Assembly: GCF_000189635.1 (NCBI RefSeq)
Contig: NW_002476188.1
Location: 1-64,000 of the forward strand
From: Tetrahymena thermophila SB210
Lineage: Eukaryota; Ciliophora; Oligohymenophorea; Hymenostomatida; Tetrahymenidae
DNA: 64,000 nt
Reading direction: 5' to 3'
Part shown: in pieces, positions 24,875 through 36,391 of the stretch
Layout of the letters: each line of letters opens with the position of its first letter
Numbering within the stretch: the stretch's first letter is position 1
The notes under the pieces: model-generated
Databases searched by the model: none
Told to the model about the DNA's origin: nothing
The model's input: the letters and a program-made list of their open reading frames with translations, nothing else
Program-made: the position numbers and the translations under genes

Positions 24875-25618
24875 TCATTTGACATCTTTACAGTGGTTAT
24901 CGTTATTTCTATCAATGCATATTATCTCTAAATCTTTAAAGGTAACTTCATTTATATTATTAAGCTTAGATGCTTTAGACAATGATATTTATATCTTGTG
25001 GATTGAACAATTCTTTGCCACATTATTTATGTTAGGCTCTTTATTTTAGTAATTAAACTCTATCACATTGTGAACTTCCATTATAAATCCACCATGAGTT
25101 ACTCCGATCAGCTTAACAAAATTTTAAATAGGTTAATTGTTTTCTTTTATTTCTTCTTCTTAAGGATCTTATTTCTAGTTTTGATCTATTTTTAAATGGT
25201 TTATTGCCAAAGTCAGTAAGAATTTTTCTGCTCTTACATATACATCATTCCAACATTCTCCATCTTTGCCTTTGAATTATCTTAATGGAATCTTTTTATC
25301 AGCAGCTGTCTTTCTAAATAACTCTAAAGGTTTTCCTTCATATTCTCCACCTCCTTTCTCACGCATAAGAGGTGTGTAAGTTATTTTATTATCAGGTATT
25401 TTGCTAATTAACTAATTATGGATATTTTGGAAAGTAGATTTAGTTCTGGCTAGATCTGATACATAAGCAAAATCAAATTTTTCTTTCTTGAGAAATTCGC
25501 CTGTCTACTTTGCTTATTTAACTCCTAAGTTTGTCAGCTATCCTGGCTAATGACCTGCTAGAATTTTTTAAATATTGTCTATGGTTTATCCATGTCTTAT
25601 CAACCATAATTCTATCAT
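24875..25618 (-). CDS. Histidine phosphatase / phosphoglycerate-mutase-like protein (247 aa)
   Basis: A single-exon gene. It opens with MIELWLIRHGQTIDN, the RHG signature of the histidine phosphatase superfamily, with Arg8 and the phospho-accepting His9. A second catalytic histidine sits at residue 175 in GVTHGGFIMEV, matching the SHGG motif. Between them, YVSDLARTKSTFQNI corresponds to the conserved (S/T)DLxRTxxT segment and MREKGGGEYEGKP to the acid-base loop near the L.E...G..EG motif. Length and motif order fit the cofactor-dependent phosphatases related to TIGAR and fructose-2,6-bisphosphatase better than glycolytic mutase, but the substrate cannot be decided. No targeting signal is seen. 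Confidence 0.9.
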
Positions 25619-26582
25619 TTTGCAATTTCTTCTACAATTATCAAAAAAATTTACTGATATACTTTAATAATCAAAATTAATTAAATTTCATATGATAATA
25701 AATATTCTGAAAGTAAATAGACTTTTTAAACATAAAGGAAAGGAATAGATACTTTAATGATATTATCTAATAAAAAATATTTCTTCTTCAAGCTTATGTA
25801 TAACTAAATGTTATCTAAAAAATGTAAAAATTAGTTAGTGAAAATTTTAGTAAGACAAGCATTATTTTAATTTACAATCAAAATACTTCTCGAAATATAT
25901 TTTTAAAATAATAAAATATAATTAATTATACTAATTAGAATGATAAGTAATTTATTATGTTGTGATTTTTTAGTTAAAATTTAACATTTTATTTAATAAA
26001 TAAATATGAATAGTATATGTTTTCTTTAAGATTTAAATAAAATATTTTTCAAAAATTTGTTTAAAAAAGGAGGTTTGGGTTTGTCTGAAGATAAATTTGA
26101 GTTGAAATTAAATAAAGAATTTAAGTTTATTTTATTTAATTTTTGTAAAAAATAAATTTTATTTCATATTTAGAATTTTATTTTTAATTATTTTAGGTGA
26201 TTGGTTTTTCTAATAAAAGCTTTTTTTATCTATATTTGCCTAAAAATAATTATACAATATAGATTTTCAAGATTTTTATATGTTTACCAAAATAAATAAA
26301 AAATATGTTAATTAAAATTAAGTCACTTTTGCTGTTAAAAATAATGAAGGGTAGCTTAAAATTTATTTATTTATTAAATAAATAAAAATTGATTTAAATA
26401 CTTATTGCTTTTTTTGAGTTTTTATTTTGATGGAAATTATTATTTCTTTTAAAATTAAAGTAAATAAGAACTAATTTTTTGATTAAAAACATTATATAAA
26501 AATATTGAAAGTTATAATAAGATTTAAAGTATGCATTTGAATAACATAATATGTTAGTTAGTAATAAATTAGAAGATTTTGA

Positions 26583-26975
26583 TATAATTTAGATAGATGG
26601 TGGCAATTATTGATAGATACGCAAATAATATCAAATTTTAGCTAGTATAAAGTTTAATTTGATGGAAATTAAAATATAATTACTCTCAGTGGATCTAGTG
26701 AAGCAATTTTTAGATAAAAGCTAGTAATTGATGATAAAAGCAAATTAAATTATTAATATATGTAATATAACTTTTACAATGACGCAGTAATATTTAATTT
26801 ATGTAAGAAATTTGAAAGATTACTCTATGTATAAAACTTCTTTTTTAGTATTAATCTATATAGTTGTTTAAAAATTATTTCAATCTGCTTTCCTTTTTGC
26901 AAACCAATAATTCACTTAGTAAATTATATTATGAGGATTTAGATTGAAGTTGACGTCTTAAGGTATTAATTTTGA
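26583..26975 (+). other. Possible relic coding stretch, 130 codons
   Basis: Open from just after a TGA to a TGA. The translation is less monotonous than random AT DNA: NLDRWQLLIDTQIISNF, later NIITLSGSSEAIFRQKL and KKFERLLYVQNFFF. It has no initiating ATG at the front and no family I recognise. It could be an exon of an unannotated gene, a decayed gene or chance. Confidence 0.2.
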
Positions 26976-28893
26976 ATGATCAATTATTGAAATATACTTC
27001 ATTCTTGAAAGAAAATTACTAGGAAAATAACATAATTTGTAAATTAATTAGCAAACCAGAATAACTCATAAAATAAACTTCAATTAATTATTGATGAATT
27101 CCGTTTAATTCAATAAATCTTACAAAACCATCATTTACAGTTGGGTAAAAGTATAATTGTAATCAATAATTAATTATCAGAAAAACAAATCTTTAATAAA
27201 TCTAGAACAAAATTACAGTCTTCTATTCCTTTAATACTCTGAATAAATTTTGCAAATTTAAAATGGTTTTAAATGATACAATAGCAAAATACCAGGCAAA
27301 AACATTAATTTTAAATTTATTTTAGTAAGTAATTGAATAAATTTGGTGGTATATTTTTTCTGACCTACAAATCAATCTTGAAATTTATGATTTGTTTTTT
27401 TGAAAGAATTGAAATTTTAATATAGATTTTTGGTAAATTCTATCAAAATCTAAATTTGATTACAAATATTCAAGATTAAATACAAAATAGTTTTCAAATA
27501 TTCAATTTCTTATGAAATTCACGTATTATTTCAATAACATAACATTAATTCAAATTTTATAATGATGATTGTTGTAATAAACCATACTCATTTTAATTTT
27601 TACTCATTTATAATCAAATTTACAATGAAACATTTTCTTAATTCATTCAAGTCAAATTTAATTAAAAAGGAATATAACAAATAATATTATTCCTTTCTTT
27701 ATTCTTTCTATTTTATGCAAATTTAATCATGTATTCAATAAAATATTATTTTATACATAAATTATCAATTTTCAGAAAAAATCTAAGCCATAAATATCAT
27801 GTTTTCAAAAGTTTTTCAACGAATAATAAATTCTATATTTGAAGAATATTTTTTATTTCTGAAGAAAAATAAGCAAATTTTTAATTGAATAGCTAGTTTT
27901 TCAAGATTTTAATTTTTAAAAGATAGATAAAAAACTAAGAGTTAGAATTAAAAAACTTCTATTCTTTATTTTGAAGATGCTTATTTATGAAAAGAATAAA
28001 CAGTTTTTTAAATATATAAAATATTTTTGCTTTATGTTTCACTTTTTTTATTCACCACAAATTAAATCATTTAAAACTTATTTAAGATTGAAAATGCATA
28101 TTTACATTCTCACAAATACAGTTTTATTTGGTCATAGTAAAGTCAATAACAATAACTAAAGCTCTTTTACAGTAGATGATTTTTAATTATCCCTAAACGA
28201 ATTGCTGTAAACTAGTTTTAAAAAAATATTTGTATTACTCTAACAATTTTAAAGAGGGTTTTATATAATAGAAATCTTTTAAGGAAATATTGGAATAATA
28301 TTCATAAAGTTTGTATAAAAAATCATAAGAAAAGTATTTAAAAGTATCTATCTAATAATGTTCTATTTCAACTTTATAAGTTATCGAAAGTTGTATAAAA
28401 AAGTGAATAAAAATATATGGAACGTATATTGAAATATATATTTACTAAAACTGCTAGTTTATAGCTTTATTTTTTTAATTTTAACCTATCTACAAAATAT
28501 TTTAGCCAAATTTTAAATATTGATGTCTATGTTTGAGTGAAAAATGTGACCATTTATAGTAGGTTTTGGTGATTTTTAGATAATTTTTTAATGATCAATT
28601 TACATGATTGATATAAATAAATGCAATTTTTGAGGTTTATTAAATACCTAATTTGAGATATTCCTAGAAATAAAAGAAATAATTCTTAGCTAAAATAAAA
28701 CAATATGACCGAATAAATGAAGAGAATTAAAGAGTGATCAAATATTTAAAGTATTATCTTAAAATCTATTAATATAAAAACAAAAAAACAATTATAAAAT
28801 AATGATAATAATCAATAATTATTAACTTACAATTAATTATTATCAGATTAATTGGTATGCTTAATTGGTAGGGTAGATACAATCGATTATTAA

Positions 28894-29211
28894 TCAAATT
28901 ACAATTTATAACTAAATGTAAACTGAGTATCTGCTAATAGGTCTTGTAATATCTGAATCTAAACCTTTAGACTTTATCAAAAATTCTAACTCATTATTAA
29001 AACTCGAATCATCATATTCATTATTCAACAGTGCAATAGTCCTCAAATTAAATAGCAACTTTAACTAAAGTGATATCAATTATTGCCATTTCCCTAATAT
29101 TATATTTTATAGTACTTCTATTACTCATTTTCTTTTGTCATAGTCAAAAAAATTCTATAATTTTCTATCAATTAGTTTACATTCTGCCAAAATATTAGAG
29201 CTTTACTAATT
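28894..29211 (-). pseudogene. Possible gene fragment with one in-frame TGA
   Basis: On the - strand the frame reads NILAECKLIDRKLQNFFDYD, then a TGA at 29125-29127, then VLQNIILGKWQQLISLQLKL and NEYDDSSFNNELEFLIKSKG, ending RPISRYSVYI before TGA at 28894-28896. The two halves share a frame. Either the internal TGA is a disabling change in an old gene, or it lies in a tiny intron, or the likeness to protein is accidental. No family recognised. Confidence 0.25.
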
Positions 29212-30143
29212 TCAAATTAGCATTGACTGTAATCATGGTAAATGGAACAAAGTAAATTATGGAAAGATTTAAATTTCGAAATAGATAAGAATAATAAATG
29301 GAAGCAATAAATATTAGGCAAATTTTTGGGATTAGAATTAAAGAATTAAATATTAAGAAAAGATGAAGTATGATTTGTTAATTCAAATATAGGAAATGAC
29401 CCTTAATTCTAGAGTAATAAATACTTTTTTATACATGACAAAATAATAATTTAATCTTTACTCTTAGATAATTAATATGTAACAATCCACTAATGAATGA
29501 ACCAAAATTATGCATTTAATTTGACACCGCATTTTGTGAATTTTCTTAATTTATATTTCACTCAAGTTTATATGATTTTATTATAAAATTATCAACTAAG
29601 ATATTACAATATACATTTCAAATTAGCTTTTCATATAAAACATTTTATTTAATATTTTGATTTTTATTTAATTTCATATTCATTTTTGAAATTTAAATTT
29701 TGTTTTGCTTTTAATTTCACATAAATTTGCTATGAAAAATGAATAAAAGAAAATTAGTAACTAAATTCAAAGAAATAATTTATAATCTATAATGTATTTC
29801 ATGATTCGTATGAATTCAAAAGTAAATAAAGTAATAATAAGTATTAAATATAATCGCTAAACTTGATTTGTTTATAATATATTATTAACGTCTAAAGACA
29901 TTAAGATTAATAGTGGAGTAATAAGTACATTCTTTGATGAAATTTCATCATATATTTCAAAATTAATAAAAATTCTCTCAGTTGTTATAAATTTCAAATA
30001 AAGCATTTATATGAATTAAATTTTTATTTTTTTGTTAAGAGTAATGCATTAATATTATTTTATTCAATTTAATGCTATAGAGTAATTTTTTGTTTAAATA
30101 ATATAGTTGGTTAGGATTAATAAGATAAAAATTTATTTATTCA

Positions 30144-30631
30144 ATGAAATAAGAAGATAGACAGATGAAAGATATATTCTTTATATAATAAATTAATCTT
30201 GTACTATCTTGTGTTTTTGAGGTAATTATTAAATTCTTTACATGGCTGGGTGAATTATAATGAGATGATAAATTCTATTACTGTTTAAATAAAACTTTAA
30301 TTAAATAGCAATTAATTTCTTTAGAGGGGTCCCTTTCTTAATCTATTCTGCTAAATCTCAAATTAAAACAACAACCTTATGTAAAGTATAGTGGGACAAA
30401 GAGATTCTTAAGATGATACTTGCTTAGAAGTGTGCTTTTTGCCTCATTTTTGAGAATTTAGTTGCTGAAGTGTAGTAAAATCAAAAGATATATGTAGGTT
30501 TATAGACTGAACTTTAATTTTAAGTAGAAAAATGTTATGACCTTAAGACATTTTATCATTTATTAGCTTAAGTAAAAGGAATTAGTAAATGGGAGGATAT
30601 TTTTTGGATTTAATTTTTAAATATTAATTGA
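30144..30631 (+). other. Possible small two-exon gene or relic
   Basis: An ATG at 30144 starts MKQEDRQMKDIFFIQQ and runs to a plausible donor after a GAG codon near 30222. A likely acceptor at about 30324 opens two alternative frames. One ends at TGA 30451-30453 after DDTCLEVCFLPHF; the other stays open about 100 codons to TGA 30629-30631 and reads PFLIYSAKSQIKTTTLCKVQ, then CAFCLIFENLVAEV and GISKWEDIFWIQF. Only the first frame joins exon 1 in phase. No family recognised. Confidence 0.2.
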
Positions 30632-30958
30632 TGAATCGAGTGAAATAAATTAATATGGAAAATTTACCTTTCTTCCAAAGCATTTTCTTTTATCATACCT
30701 TTTTGAATGAATCTTCCTTAGAAAAAAGAAGGGATAAATAGAAAGATTTGGAGTACTCATTCACATAATTGACTAACTAGATTCAATGTAATTAACATAA
30801 TTTGCTTTTTTGATTGTTAATTTTTACGTATTAATTTTTTTTTTCATAAGCGGCTATTTTCTTTAAATACTACCATCAAAAAAAGATATAATCAAATAAT
30901 AAAAAATTAAAAAATTAACGCAACCAACAAAATCAAAAAAAAGAAAAACTTTATAGCT

Positions 30959-30976
30959 TTTCCTAACAAATATCAA
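30959..30976. promoter_or_regulatory. 18-base stretch shared with the primase upstream region
   Basis: Identical to 24132-24149 on the same strand. Here it lies 33-50 bases before the ATG at 31009, probably in the 5' leader. A role is unproven. Confidence 0.15.
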
Positions 30977-31008
30977 AGCAAAAAATAAAGCTTCAAATAG
31001 AAATCAAA

Positions 31009-34000
31009 ATGAGCAAGAACAACTACTCTTACATTGATACCGATCCTCTCTTCAGATCAAAGGAAAAGATTCCTTCTGTCATTACAGTCGCTCCTATCCA
31101 ATCAAGCTTAATGGTAGCTAGAGAAATCAGAGACCTCATCCTCAAAACCTAAAAGGAAGGAATAAACTGTGTCTTAGGTTTAGCCACTGGTTCAACTCCT
31201 GTTGCTGTTTACAAGGAGTTAATCCGTATGCACAAGGAAGAAGGACTTTCTTTCAAGAATGTCATCACCTTCAACTTAGATGAATACTATCCCATCCCCA
31301 AGGTAATAAAATCCTTTCATTTCACATAAAATCAATTAAAACTTACTCTTAAAACTTTCTACTAAAACGAAATGCTTTGAACCTAGCTAAAATGGAATTG
31401 AATATTTATTCTTATTTAAATAAATAATAGGAACACAACTAAAGTTACAACTTTTTCATGAGAGATAGATTATTCAACCATATCGATATCCCTGCTGAAA
31501 ACATCAATATCCCTGATGGTACCATCCCTAAGGAGTCAGTTTTGAAGTTCTGTGAAGATTACGAAGCCAAGATTGAATCAGTTGGAGGTATTGACTTCTA
31601 ATTGCTTGGTATTGGTAGAACTGGCCACATTGGTTTTAACGAACCTGGCTCATCCCTCTTATCTAAGACCAGAATCATCAACCTCGATAAAAAAACTAGG
31701 TATGCTCATTTTTCTATTTTACATAAAGCAAAACACTTTTAGCTTAAAAAAAACAATATGATAAGATAAAAAAAATCAAACAATGGATTCTTAAATAAAA
31801 ATATTAAGAAAATACTATATCAGTAGATCAGAACAAATTTTAATGCCATCTGATATCAAAAATTTTTTATGATAATTCATGAAAGCGAAATTTTAATAAG
31901 TTGAATTCAGTTAATTGACTTTTAAATTAACAATTAGATAGATATATTAATGAATAAGTAAGTTTTGTTTGTAAATTTAGAAAACCACAAAATTTGATTT
32001 TGGAATTAATATTTTCAAAAACATAAAAATTTTGAGACTAAGTATTTTAATTTTTAAAAAGAGTGTTCATAAGTAAAAAAAAACACATAAAGTAAATAAC
32101 TGAAATACAAAAATCCCCAATTTATTAGTTTAAATATATGAAATTCTAAAATATTTACAGATAGCTAGTTCTCACAAAAAAATAGATTTACTAAAATTAA
32201 ATTCATCATCATTTCGAGCAAATGATTAATGAAATATCTAAAGCATCTATCAAAACAAGGGAGAATTGAAATATTGGTTGCCAACAAAATAAATTTTAGG
32301 TCGATTCATAAATAAATTTAGTGTAAAATCAAGCTTTAAAAAGCTTTAAGAAATAGATTAGATTGATTGATGGAACAGCAATAAAAGTTTTAAAGAAAGA
32401 AAAATAATTACACTCAAAATTGCAAATATTTAAAAATACTAAATTTATTTACCTCATAAATACTGAATAAATAAACTTCTCTAGAAAGATACAAAAATTA
32501 AATACGCAATTTTAAATATTGAATTACGATTTACACACACTAAAAATAAGATAGAATGACAATATTAATTTAAATCCCCACCCAACAAATTTATCAACTT
32601 TACTTAATCAAATTTATTCATATCAATTTAGAATGGACGCTGCTTCAGATTTCATGGGTTTACAACACGTACCAAAGTATGCAATCACAATGGGTGTTTC
32701 TTCTGTCATGAAAGCTAAGAAGATTGCTATCATGGGTTTCTCTGAAACAAAGGCTCCTATCATTGCTAGCACCATCGAAGGTCCTGTCACCAGCGAATGC
32801 CCTGCTACCTTCTTACAAACTCACCCTAACTGTACTTTCTACATGGATTTAGCTGCTGCTGAAAAGCTCACTAGACACGTAGCTCCTTGGACAATCAAGG
32901 GTGTTAACTCTGACCCTGATATGATCTATGACGATTACTGGGCTAAGAAGGCCGTCATCTGGCTCTCCCAAAAGGTCAACAAACCAATCTTAAGTTTGAT
33001 CGAAAGTGATTATGAAGATAATGACTTACTCGAATTATTAAACTAAGTTGGCAACGGTCATGCTGGTAAAGTTAACTTGTAAGTCTTCCGTCAACTCCAA
33101 AGCACAATTACTGGCTGGCCCGCTGGTGGTCGCCCTGATGAGTCTACAAATGACTACTTCAACTAAAAGGCAAAGGTCAGCAAAAAGATTCTCGTCTTCT
33201 CTCCTCATCCTGATGATGATGTCATTTGCATGGGAGGTACCATGGAAAAGCTCGTTAACTAAGGTCACGATGTTCATGTTGCTTACCAAACTAGTGGTAA
33301 CATTGCCGTCTTTGACCACGATGCTTCTCGTTTTAACGATTTCTTTAGAGAATTCTTATTAAGCTTTGCACCTGGTAAATACTAAGAACTTATTGACCTT
33401 ACTAACAGCATCGATGATCAAATCGACAACAGAAAGATAGGTGAATATGATACTTTAGACAACCTCAAAGTTAAGGGTTTAATCCGTAGAGTCGAAGCTC
33501 GTTCTGCAGCTATCTCTACTGGTGTTAAGAAGCAAAACATCTATTCTCTTGACTTACCTTTCTATGAAACTGGAACAATTAAAAAAGATCCTATGGGTCC
33601 AAAGGATGTTAAGATTGTTAAAGAATTAATCACTAGAGTACAACCTGAGCTTATTTATGCTGCTGGTGATTTAACTGATCCCCACGGTACTCACAGAGTT
33701 TGCCTCTAAATCATCTTAGCTGCTTTGGATGAATTAAATGCTGAAAACCACCCTATCATGGAAAAGCTTTAAGTTCTCCTCTACAGAGGTGCTTGGTAAG
33801 AATGGGAAATCGAAAATATCCACATCTCTTGCCCCTTAAGTCCCGAAGAAATGGAAAGAAAGAAATTCGCCATCTTCCGCCATTAATCCCAAAAGGATAG
33901 TGCTATGTTCCCTGGTGCAGACAAGAGAGAATTCTGGCAAAGAGCTCAAGACAGAAACATCAAAACTGCCAATCTTTACAGATCTTTAGGTCTTACCTAC

Positions 34001-34060
34001 TTTGAAGGTTTAGAATGCTTCGTTTCTCTTGAATGGTTAAAGACTCAAATGAAGATTTGA
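31009..34060 (+). CDS. Glucosamine-6-phosphate deaminase-like domain fused to LmbE/PIG-L-like deacetylase domain (663 aa)
   Basis: Three exons, 31009-31302, 31431-31699 and 32632-34060, join in phase. The N-terminal part is a NagB/isomerase-like domain: [17 protein letters not shown] (phosphate loop), [10 protein letters not shown] (the DEY segment) and [13 protein letters not shown] at 158-170. His164 and Glu169 of the E. coli proton relay are kept, but the residue matching its Asp141 is Thr162. The C-terminal part has [14 protein letters not shown] (His380, Asp382, Asp383) and DPHGTHR (His539, His542), the metal-site motifs of LmbE/PIG-L N-acetylglucosamine deacetylases. To my knowledge this two-domain order is typical of Bacteroidetes proteins of about 650 residues. 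Inferred role: removal of acetyl and amino groups from amino sugars in the cytosol. Codons are rich in C-ending forms (ATC, CTC, ACC), unlike the neighbours, as in highly expressed genes. Intron 2 is 932 bp, unusually long here. Confidence 0.93.
31700..32631 (+). other. Long intron (932 bp) of the deaminase/deacetylase gene
   Basis: Starts GTATGC and ends TTTAG. It is many times longer than most introns in the window and is A/T-rich with no coding-like stretch. It falls within an Arg codon between the NagB active-site segment and the rest of that domain. Confidence 0.75.
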
Positions 34061-34668
34061 AAAAAAATAAACCTCTGATTATAATTAACAAAATAAATTA
34101 TTAATTCATTGAAAAATTATATAGCAATTATCTTAAAATGTACTTTATATATCATTACATCAGTAGTTTTTATCATTTTATCTTTCTCATCATTTATCCA
34201 AAAAGTATTGTTCTAATTTTTTCATTAAAAAGCTTATTAAATTGAAAATTTTGCAGAAATATATTAGTTAAAAAGTATATTTAAAAATATTTATTAATAA
34301 TATTTATGATGATTAAATGCAATTGTTAAATAAATTAATTTATAAAAAAAATTTCCTAAAAGAAAAGATGTAAATATTAGGGATTAGTCGAATTAAAAAA
34401 AAAAATCATTCATAAAAATAAAAATTTATAATACTCTAATAATGTTAATAATTAATTTCTAATAAGTATTTATTTGTTGTTTGTTTGGTCAATAATAAAA
34501 GATCTAAAGTTACTTACTATATTATTAAATTATTAATTAAAAATAGTTTGTGTTTAACAAAAATCATTAAAAAGAATTATTATCTTCCATAAAATAATAT
34601 CATTCATTATAAAAATATTCATTTCCTTAAAGCAAGAAATAATTATATATTTATTTATATTAGTAAGG
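34061..34668. other. Intergenic, AT-rich spacer
   Basis: Between two + strand genes. No coding or RNA signal seen. Confidence 0.6.
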
Positions 34669-36034
34669 ATGAAACAGGAAACAGATTTAACATTAAGTAA
34701 TAGCTAAAATAAAGAAAAGTTTGAAGATTCGATTTAAGAAAATAGTGAAAATCAGAATTTAGATGAACCAAAAGATGTTTCTAATAAAAATTAGCATAAT
34801 TCACCATAAAAATAACTACTTAAATAGGCTAAAATATCAGATTATTTTTCGGGTGATAAAAACAAACATCTCCCTTTTTTTTCTGACAAAAAGCAAGATA
34901 AAACACAAAGTTTGGATTAATTGCTATTTGATTAAAGCTTAAAAAAAATAAAATAATCTTAAACTAATTATAAAAACATGATTTCTTAACTATCAAATGA
35001 ATTGAGCGGCTTCAAAAACGATGCCGAAAAAGAACTTCTTAGCACCAAAAAAAGAATAAAAGAATTAAACGATTAAATATACACAAGCTCAGAGTAAAAG
35101 GATAATTATATTATAGAACTAAAGCAATAAGTAGATATATTAAATTAGGATTTAGAATATCAAAAAAGTAAAAATGAAGAATTAAATCAACAGAAATAAA
35201 AATTTATCTAAATTATTGATGAGTTGCAACAGTAAATTAATTATTATTATTTGTTTATTTAAATTTATTATTAATTATCATTATTATTAATTCAAAGTAA
35301 TTAAAATTTTATAATGTAAAATTATTATAAGATATTTAAATTTTATTTATTTTAATAAAGACAAATCAATTCATAATAGGATGAAAAAAAGAAGTTAGAT
35401 TTATAGCTATTTTAAATAAAAAGTAATTAAGAGTTAAAAATTTAGAAACTAGAAAGCTAGTTAGGTCAAGCTAACTTGAAGATATCAAATTTAGAAATAG
35501 ACAAAAGAGATTTATAGCAAAAATTTTTAAATGCAAGTAGAGGTATTACAGAAACTGTTATTTAGGATTTAGAAAATTAGATGCAAAAAATTGATATTGA
35601 AAATTCATTACTTAAAAATGAAATATTTGATTTAAAATTTGGTATTAATGAGAAAAATAGAAAAATTGAGTAACTTGAATAAGAAATTGCTTCAAAGTAG
35701 AATCATACTGAAACTTTCAGAAAAAAAATTGAAGAATTGAGTGAAAAAATTCAAGCATATTAAAAAGAAAACATATAAAAAGACCAATAAATATTAAATA
35801 TCATTAATTGTAATCATTTATTAATTTAAATATTTAATAGAAAATTAATTATCCTTTAAAAAGTTTTTCATACAGAAAATTTATTTTTTTTATAAATATT
35901 TAGAAAATTAGAAAACAATTTAAATTCGAGAATAACTAAATGAAAAGATTCTGCATATGAACAAAAAAATAGAGGAATAGGAAAAAGAAATTATTGATTT
36001 AAAGAAAATTATTGTTCAAGGATAAAGTAGTTGA
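34669..36034 (+). CDS. Coiled-coil protein with an N-terminal PIP-box
   Basis: At least three exons, the first 34669 to about 35234, the second from about 35361 to about 35800, the third from about 35905 to TGA 36032-36034. The first ~100 residues are polar and disordered-looking; the rest is heptad-like and rich in Glu, Lys, Leu and Gln (for example KKLDLQLFQIKSNQELKIQK and ENSLLKNEIFDLKFGINEKN), so long coiled coils are likely. Residues 53-60 read QAKISDYF, an exact match to the PCNA-binding consensus Q-x-x-[ILM]-x-x-[FY]-[FY], placed in the flexible N-terminal part where such motifs work. This suggests, but does not prove, a link to replication or repair. No family recognised. Junctions of the last two exons were not fully resolved. 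Confidence 0.7.
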
Positions 36035-36380
36035 TTCTTTGTTAATTATTAATCAAAATAAAAATATATTAATTATTAGAAAATACTTAAGTAGTTTTAT
36101 TAATTTTGATTTTTGAATTAATATCATTAATAAAAACAAATTCAAATAAGAATTTCCTATTTTCAAATTAATATTTAAAATTAAATTGATAATTTTTTAA
36201 AACAAAAATTATTAAATAATTTGTAAAAAATTTTTATTTGTTTTTAAGATTACAAAAATGTCAGCTTAATAATATTTTTTTGTATTATTTTGGAATATCT
36301 AAAAGTAGAAAAAAAGCCTCTAAATATAATTAAGTAGCTATTAAATTCAATATTTTTTGATATATAGTTTTTTAAAATTT
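36035..36380. other. Spacer before the tRNA gene
   Basis: AT-rich, nothing recognisable on either strand. Confidence 0.6.
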
Positions 36381-36390
36381 AAAAAAAAAA
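36381..36390 (-). terminator. Pol III terminator of the tRNA gene
   Basis: A run of ten T on the - strand starts one base after the discriminator base of tRNA-Lys; T runs are the normal RNA polymerase III stop signal. Confidence 0.8.
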
Positions 36391-36391
36391 T

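Larger units (their letters stand above)
25619..31008. other. Gene-poor interval of 5.4 kb
   Basis: No recognisable gene on either strand. The sequence is mostly homopolymer-rich A/T DNA. Three stretches are open in the ciliate code with more protein-like composition and are listed separately (26583-26975 +, 28894-29211 -, 30144-30631 +). Because only TGA stops translation, chance open stretches of 100 codons are common in such DNA, so none is secure. No terminal inverted repeats, transposase signature, telomeric repeat or chromosome-breakage motif was noticed. The last ~100 bp should be the leader of the deaminase fusion gene. Confidence 0.6.

Noticed and set aside
24852..25049. A hydrophobic + strand frame
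   Set aside because: Antisense to the 3' part of the histidine-phosphatase gene, which has a complete frame with catalytic motifs.
27971..28159. A 62-codon + strand open frame in the gene-poor interval
   Set aside because: Composition is that of random AT-rich DNA (Lys, Phe, Tyr, Ile), with no splice context or family.
28850..28880. A tRNA-like string (TTAATTGGTAGGGTAG) resembling an A box
   Set aside because: No matching anticodon stem, B box or acceptor pairing follows.
33038..33362. Open frames of about 100 codons on both strands
   Set aside because: Both overlap the LmbE-like part of the deaminase fusion gene, whose frame carries the conserved motifs.
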